From IMG/VR virus record IMGVR_UViG_3300048023_000317, positions 1 through 34,162 of that record: a DNA stretch of 34,162 bases; one strand, 5' to 3'. The position numbers and the translations under genes are program-made. Shown one piece after another: positions 30,220 through 34,162 of the stretch (the stretch's first letter is position 1; the number at the start of each line of letters is the position of its first letter). The notes beneath the pieces are model-generated. The model saw only the letters and a list, made by a program, of their open reading frames with translations, did not search any database and was not told the origin of the DNA. The DNA is from a virus.

Positions 30220-31123
30220 TGTAGAAATAGAACAAATAGAAGATGCACCCAAAAGAGGATACTTAACAATGGGTATCAATACCGGCGAGGATAATGTTCG
30301 GTATTGTTATGCACTAGCATGTAGTATAAAATTATGTGATCCAGATGCAAGCATTACACTAGTAGTGGATAAAGGACATTTAGGTAGTGTTCAAAAATAC
30401 TATGAACATGTATTTGACTACATGATAGAATTGCCTTACGGTAACAGTGCTCACCAAGATGGATTTCATGGCATGAACTTTTGGCAAGTAATACATGCTT
30501 CACCTTATGAGGACACTATCTATGTAGATTACGATACACTGTTTTTAAATGTAGACACTGAACTCCTATGGGATACTATGGCCAATGGAGATATCAGCGT
30601 TCCTAAGTTAGCAAAGAGTTTTAAAAATTACAGTGCTCCTACAGCATGGCGTTTTGAATATGAGTATCATTATAAGTTGCCTAGATTATACTATAACATT
30701 ATGTATTTTAATAAGAATAGTAAACTAGCTCTACAATGGTTTAAGATGGCAGATCCAGTTATGCAAAACTGGAGAGATGTATATAGTAAGTTACTCACAG
30801 AGAAAAGACCAAACGACTTTTATAAAAATTTACTTAGTAATATAACCACATACTATTTAGATATGGCAGATGAGATGAAAGTAGATATATCAGAACATTA
30901 TGATCTACATTCACTAAGTCATGGTGTATTTCCTAGTCCAGACGAAGTGCCTACAAACTGGACCGATATGTTAAATTATTGGGTTACTCCTGGTAGGAAA
31001 ATACAAATCGAAAATAGTGTATTAAGTAGTGGAATTATTCACTATAGTGACGAAACGTTTTTAACAGATGAAGTAGTAAATGTCTTTAGAACCAGTCTTA
31101 TTGAGAGATTACAAACGAGATAA
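30212..31123 (+). CDS. GT8-like glycosyltransferase B
   Basis: A second GT-A candidate, 303 residues from the ATG at 30212. A TTG two codons earlier is possible but less likely. It opens with RGYLTMGINTGEDNVRYCYALACSIK, the nucleotide-binding strand pattern of GT8 proteins. TIYVDYDTLFL gives a DxD at about 106-108, and RLYYNIMYFNKNSK is the later core strand. It differs enough from the neighbouring enzyme that the two are old paralogues or independent acquisitions. A cytoplasmic enzyme is expected. Its end overlaps the next gene by 44 bases, the largest overlap in the cluster. Confidence 0.72.
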   Translation: MADVEIEQIEDAPKRGYLTMGINTGEDNVRYCYALACSIKLCDPDASITLVVDKGHLGSVQKYYEHVFDYMIELPYGNSAHQDGFHGMNFWQVIHASPYEDTIYVDYDTLFLNVDTELLWDTMANGDISVPKLAKSFKNYSAPTAWRFEYEYHYKLPRLYYNIMYFNKNSKLALQWFKMADPVMQNWRDVYSKLLTEKRPNDFYKNLLSNITTYYLDMADEMKVDISEHYDLHSLSHGVFPSPDEVPTNWTDMLNYWVTPGRKIQIENSVLSSGIIHYSDETFLTDEVVNVFRTSLIERLQTR

Positions 31124-32090
31124 ACCTCCTACTAAGTGGTGTGTTTATTTTGATGATGAAACAGGCGATATTGTTACTGTAACAAATCGCAAGAAAGACT
31201 TTCTCAAAGAGTCTTTCATCGAAACTGATGACAATAATGCAAAACTAATGCTTATGGGTGAAGTAGATCCTAAGAAGTTTTCGGTAGTTGAAATAGAACA
31301 ACAACTTAAACTTGTTGAAAAATCTGCGGTACTCAGAATTAAGAAAGCTGAAAACAGACTTAGTATTGTTCCGCTTAGTGCTAAAAAGAGAGCAGATGTT
31401 AATATAACAATGTATCTAAACAGTTGGAAGATGGAAGTTAACTTTAATCAAGATACACTGTATAGAATGACCGGTAAACGCTACTTTAAAAATGTAAGTT
31501 TAAATCCAGAACAACAAGGAAAGTACGACCCGATCGTATTTTACCTTATAAAAAATAATGATCCTAATCACTTGTTAAGGACTATTGAAATTGACCCCGG
31601 TGAGCTTATTGAAGAAGGTTACTTGATATTTGATATGTCTCCTCTGAGATCATATGCAGGTCTAGGCGAGATAAGTATATTGACTAAGAAGATATTTTCT
31701 TCTTACGGTTTGACCAGAAAGTCAAATTTCACAGGCACTGACTACACAACTAGATTTCAAAAACGTAGAATGTTCTCAGTACCAACACCGCAACAGAAAC
31801 AAATAGATAGTCAATTTACAGTGTTTTACAGAAATAATAGATACTACTTAAAAAGTAATTTTGATGATCCGCAAGAGGAAAAAATATATTCTGATATAGC
31901 AATATATCTGACAGACAAAACCAATCCGAGTAACTTATTGGGTCACTTAACTTTGCCAGTAAGCGATATCGGATGGAAAAGCACTATAGAGCTTGACACA
32001 ACAGTTAACCTATTTAACTGTGGCATACTAGCTTCTGATGCAACAAAAAACATATCAATAGACTATATCACTGAAGGAGCCAAAGAATAA
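31080..32090 (+). CDS. Unknown protein with two internal repeats
   Basis: A 336-residue protein I do not recognise. After an N-terminal PPTKWCVYFDDETGDIVTVTN unit come two related segments at about 107-203 and 245-336. Aligned landmarks are ITMYLNSWKMEVNFNQD with FTVFYRNNRYYLKSNFDDP, and IVFYLIKNNDPNHLL with IAIYLTDKTNPSNLL, each followed by a run ending in an acidic strand. Alternating hydrophobic residues suggest beta sandwiches, more like a structural or binding protein than an enzyme. The ATG at 31080 lies inside the preceding gene; later Met codons would cut into the first unit, so the overlap is accepted. TAATG couples it to the next glycosyltransferase. Confidence 0.7.
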   Translation: MSLEPVLLRDYKRDKPPTKWCVYFDDETGDIVTVTNRKKDFLKESFIETDDNNAKLMLMGEVDPKKFSVVEIEQQLKLVEKSAVLRIKKAENRLSIVPLSAKKRADVNITMYLNSWKMEVNFNQDTLYRMTGKRYFKNVSLNPEQQGKYDPIVFYLIKNNDPNHLLRTIEIDPGELIEEGYLIFDMSPLRSYAGLGEISILTKKIFSSYGLTRKSNFTGTDYTTRFQKRRMFSVPTPQQKQIDSQFTVFYRNNRYYLKSNFDDPQEEKIYSDIAIYLTDKTNPSNLLGHLTLPVSDIGWKSTIELDTTVNLFNCGILASDATKNISIDYITEGAKE

Positions 32091-33067
32091 TGAGCAATAC
32101 GCCAATTACAGAATTCGACATCGTATTCATTAGCTATGATGAGCCAAACGCTGAACAAAATTATGCAGACCTATTGGACAAGTGTCCTTGGGCCAAACGC
32201 AGTCACGGAGTATGGGGTAGCGATGCCGCACACAAAGCCGCGGCGGCATTAAGCGAAACAGAGAGATTTATTACTGTAGATGCTGATAACATTGTAAGAG
32301 AAGATTTTTTCAACAACGAACTTGATATGAGTCGTGTTAGACAAACTGATGTTATTAGTTGGGCAGGTAAAAATACAGTAAATGGGTTAGTATATGGTAA
32401 CGGTGGTATCAAGTGTTGGCCCGTAGATGTTGTCAATAATATGCGTACACATGAAGCGGCACCTGAAAGTGATAAAGCCGCACAGGTTGACTTTTGTTGG
32501 AATATACGTTATATACAAATGAATAATGTGTACTGTGATGTAATGAACAACGGCTCACCATTACAAGCATGGAGAGCAGGCTTCCGTGAAGGTGTAAAGA
32601 TGGGACTAGAGGGAGGAGATGTTGTTGACCCTATGGAACTAAAGAAAATACATCAGGAAAACTTTAAACGCTTGTTAGTATGGATGACTGTAGGTGAAGA
32701 TGCAACAAACGGTTTATGGGCAATTTATGGTGCAAGACTTGGATGTCATATGACCAACGTTGAAAGACGCAAATGGGACTGGCGTAATGTTAGAGACTTT
32801 GATTGGCTCAGCAATTACTTTAAAGAAGAATTATTTCCAGAGTTTGAAGGCGGTGACGAACTGTGTGTGAATACAGGATTAACTTGGGATTGGAATAAAC
32901 TCAAAGCCAAAACTGTACAACTAGGCGAAGACCTCAGAGGCAAACTGGATTTAGAAATTAGTGATTTAGATCACACAGGTAGTAGATTCTTTAAGAAGGT
33001 TTATAAAAATCCTCATAGAATGGGTGCTATGGTGAGAGAAGACCAAGTGGATGATAGTATTGAGTAA
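32090..33067 (+). CDS. GT-A-type glycosyltransferase C
   Basis: A 325-residue protein. It starts with TEFDIVFISYDEPNAEQNYADLL, a nucleotide-sugar-binding first strand and helix. ERFITVDADNIV carries a DxD at 64-66. SWAGKNTVNGLVYGNGGIKCWP resembles the acceptor-site region of GT-A enzymes. The sequence differs from the two GT8-like enzymes upstream. A second part (about 180-325) with NGLWAIYGARLGCHM and LTWDWNKL has no function I can assign. TAATG overlaps at both ends place it firmly in the cassette. The sugar and acceptor are unknown. Confidence 0.7.
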   Translation: MSNTPITEFDIVFISYDEPNAEQNYADLLDKCPWAKRSHGVWGSDAAHKAAAALSETERFITVDADNIVREDFFNNELDMSRVRQTDVISWAGKNTVNGLVYGNGGIKCWPVDVVNNMRTHEAAPESDKAAQVDFCWNIRYIQMNNVYCDVMNNGSPLQAWRAGFREGVKMGLEGGDVVDPMELKKIHQENFKRLLVWMTVGEDATNGLWAIYGARLGCHMTNVERRKWDWRNVRDFDWLSNYFKEELFPEFEGGDELCVNTGLTWDWNKLKAKTVQLGEDLRGKLDLEISDLDHTGSRFFKKVYKNPHRMGAMVREDQVDDSIE

Positions 33068-33834
33068 TGATAACAGTATTAGTGACAGGCGGCTTTGATC
33101 CTCTACACAGTGGACATATAGAATATTTTAAAGCCGCTAAAGCCTTGGGCGATCGACTTGTGGTTGGTATAAACAGTGACGAATGGCTTGCTCGTAAAAA
33201 AGGAAGAGCGTTTATGCCGTTTACGGAACGTGCGGCAATTATTAGAGAGCTAGAAGTAGTAGATAAAATAATTGGATTTGATGATAGTGATGATACAGCA
33301 AATCAAGGAATATTTTTAGCATTATCTACTTCAGCTGGAAAAATTATTTTTGCCAACGGCGGAGATAGAAGCAACACTACAACTCCAGAATACGAAGCGT
33401 ATGGAAATCATCCAGATGTAGAATTTGCATTTGGAGTAGGTGGTGATGATAAAAAGAATTCAAGCAGTTGGATATTAGATGAATGGAAAACACAAAAGAC
33501 TGAACGTGACTGGGGTTATTGGCGTGTACTTGACGATAAACAGCCAAGAGTTGGACAAAAAGTAAAAGAGCTTGTCATTAAACCTAGTTGTAGTTTAAGC
33601 GATCAACGTCACAAGTATAGGAGTGAACATTGGTATGTACTAGAAGGTGAAATACAAATTGACTTAGAATTCCCCAATGGAGAAACGCAAATACAAATGC
33701 TTGAAGCATATACAAATTTTTTAATAAGACCTGAATGGTGGCACAAGACCACTAACATAGGAGATACTCCTGCACACATAGTAGAAATACAATACGGCGA
33801 ACAGTGTGAAGAAAACGATATCGAAAGAAGATAA
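33067..33834 (+). CDS. Nucleotidyltransferase-cupin fusion (sugar-phosphate activation)
   Basis: A 255-residue two-domain protein. Residues 1-140 are a cytidylyltransferase-like nucleotidyltransferase of the RfaE C-domain/TagD type: VTGGFDPLHSGH at 6-17 with the HxGH motif, VVGINSDEWLARKKGR, NGGDR at 97-101, and NSSSWIL at 131-137 in place of the usual S-[ST]-[ST] motif. Residues about 150-245 form a cupin with the pattern of type II phosphomannose isomerases (Q180-R-H-K-Y-R-SEHWYVLEGE, then FLIRPEWWHKTTN). The pair suggests making an activated sugar, feeding the neighbouring glycosyltransferases. TAATG couples it to the glycosyltransferase upstream. Which nucleotide and sugar it uses cannot be told. 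Confidence 0.82.
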   Translation: MITVLVTGGFDPLHSGHIEYFKAAKALGDRLVVGINSDEWLARKKGRAFMPFTERAAIIRELEVVDKIIGFDDSDDTANQGIFLALSTSAGKIIFANGGDRSNTTTPEYEAYGNHPDVEFAFGVGGDDKKNSSSWILDEWKTQKTERDWGYWRVLDDKQPRVGQKVKELVIKPSCSLSDQRHKYRSEHWYVLEGEIQIDLEFPNGETQIQMLEAYTNFLIRPEWWHKTTNIGDTPAHIVEIQYGEQCEENDIERR

Positions 33835-33836
33835 AA

Positions 33837-34162
33837 TTGAATAGTTTAGCTGATATTGATTTTGAGAAGAATAGTAAAAATGAAATAGTTAAGAGTGTTG
33901 ATAATACTAGACGTATGAAGACATTGCTTGATAAAACAGGTTGTGGATTCTGTTTGGCTAAGTGGACGCAAGTTACAATGCACTTAGGCACTGGACTTAC
34001 ACATAGTTGTCACCATCCAATACCTCACAAGATAGATTTAGAAGAACTTAAAAACAATCCTAGTGCATTACACAACACTTCTTATAAAAAGAAACAGCGT
34101 AAAGAGATGCTACAAGGAGGACGACCTAAGGAGTGTGATTACTGTTGGCGTATTGAAGACGG
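33837..34162 (+). CDS. Radical-SAM 'twitch'-like protein, cut by the right edge
   Basis: An open frame from TTG at 33837, two bases after the previous stop, runs off the window (108 codons). It reads LNSLADIDFEKN and so on; an in-frame ATG at 33915 is a less likely start. Cysteine pairs occur as CGFC (36-39), a single C58 in LTHSCHHP, and CDYC (100-103) in PKECDYCWRIED. The FCLAKW...SCHHP pattern resembles twitch/SPASM-type iron-sulfur domains of radical SAM proteins found in phages. The radical SAM core itself would lie beyond the edge, so the assignment is tentative. Its tight spacing makes it part of the sugar cassette. Confidence 0.6.
   Translation, partial: MNSLADIDFEKNSKNEIVKSVDNTRRMKTLLDKTGCGFCLAKWTQVTMHLGTGLTHSCHHPIPHKIDLEELKNNPSALHNTSYKKKQRKEMLQGGRPKECDYCWRIED

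Overview
The window is a gene-dense, AT-rich stretch of a T4-like myovirus genome. The T4-type replication and recombination genes (gp46, gp47), the late sigma factor gp55 and a long baseplate block (gp53, gp5, gp25, gp6 and relatives) are recognisable from their protein motifs. The strong AT bias, the enlarged baseplate proteins and the glycosyltransferase cluster are typical of marine T4-like phages such as those of Pelagibacter or cyanobacteria. The host is inferred from general resemblance only. No rRNA, tRNA, CRISPR array or insertion sequence was seen, and no gap between genes exceeds about 100 bases.

Layout. Positions 1-3980 read leftward and hold the early/middle block: gp55, gp47, gp46, a 66-residue protein and the start of another gene. 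The last four junctions of that block are tight, with two ATGA overlaps. Two almost identical sigma70-type promoters (TTGACA, 17-base spacer, TATACTAAGTT) drive gp55 and gp47. From 4080 onward everything reads rightward. A perfect T4 late-promoter box (TATAAATA) at 4053-4060 opens a run of coupled virion genes: a nucleotidyltransferase, a tube-cap-like baseplate protein, gp53, a hub protein carrying a predicted murein peptidase domain, gp5 and a possible lysozyme-like relic protein. A second late box (CATAAATA) precedes gp25, gp6 and a giant 3769-residue baseplate/tail protein. A third (TATAAATA) overlaps the stop codon of the giant gene and opens three tail-fibre or adhesin-like genes.

A composite promoter at 28912-28941 combines sigma70 -35/-10 elements with a late box in the spacer. 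It starts a cassette that runs off the right edge: a small conserved-looking protein, two GT8-like glycosyltransferases, a protein with two internal repeats, a third GT-A-type glycosyltransferase, a nucleotidyltransferase-cupin fusion, and a truncated Cys-rich protein resembling radical-SAM 'twitch' proteins.

How it fits together. Host sigma70 would transcribe gp55 and gp46/47 early. gp55 would then activate the TATAAATA promoters, including the one back-to-back with its own promoter, giving baseplate and fibre proteins. The right-hand cassette looks like a sugar-activation and sugar-transfer pathway whose target (virion protein, host surface or DNA) cannot be read from this window. It is the best candidate for an undescribed system. 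All family assignments are from motif recognition by eye; no database search was run.
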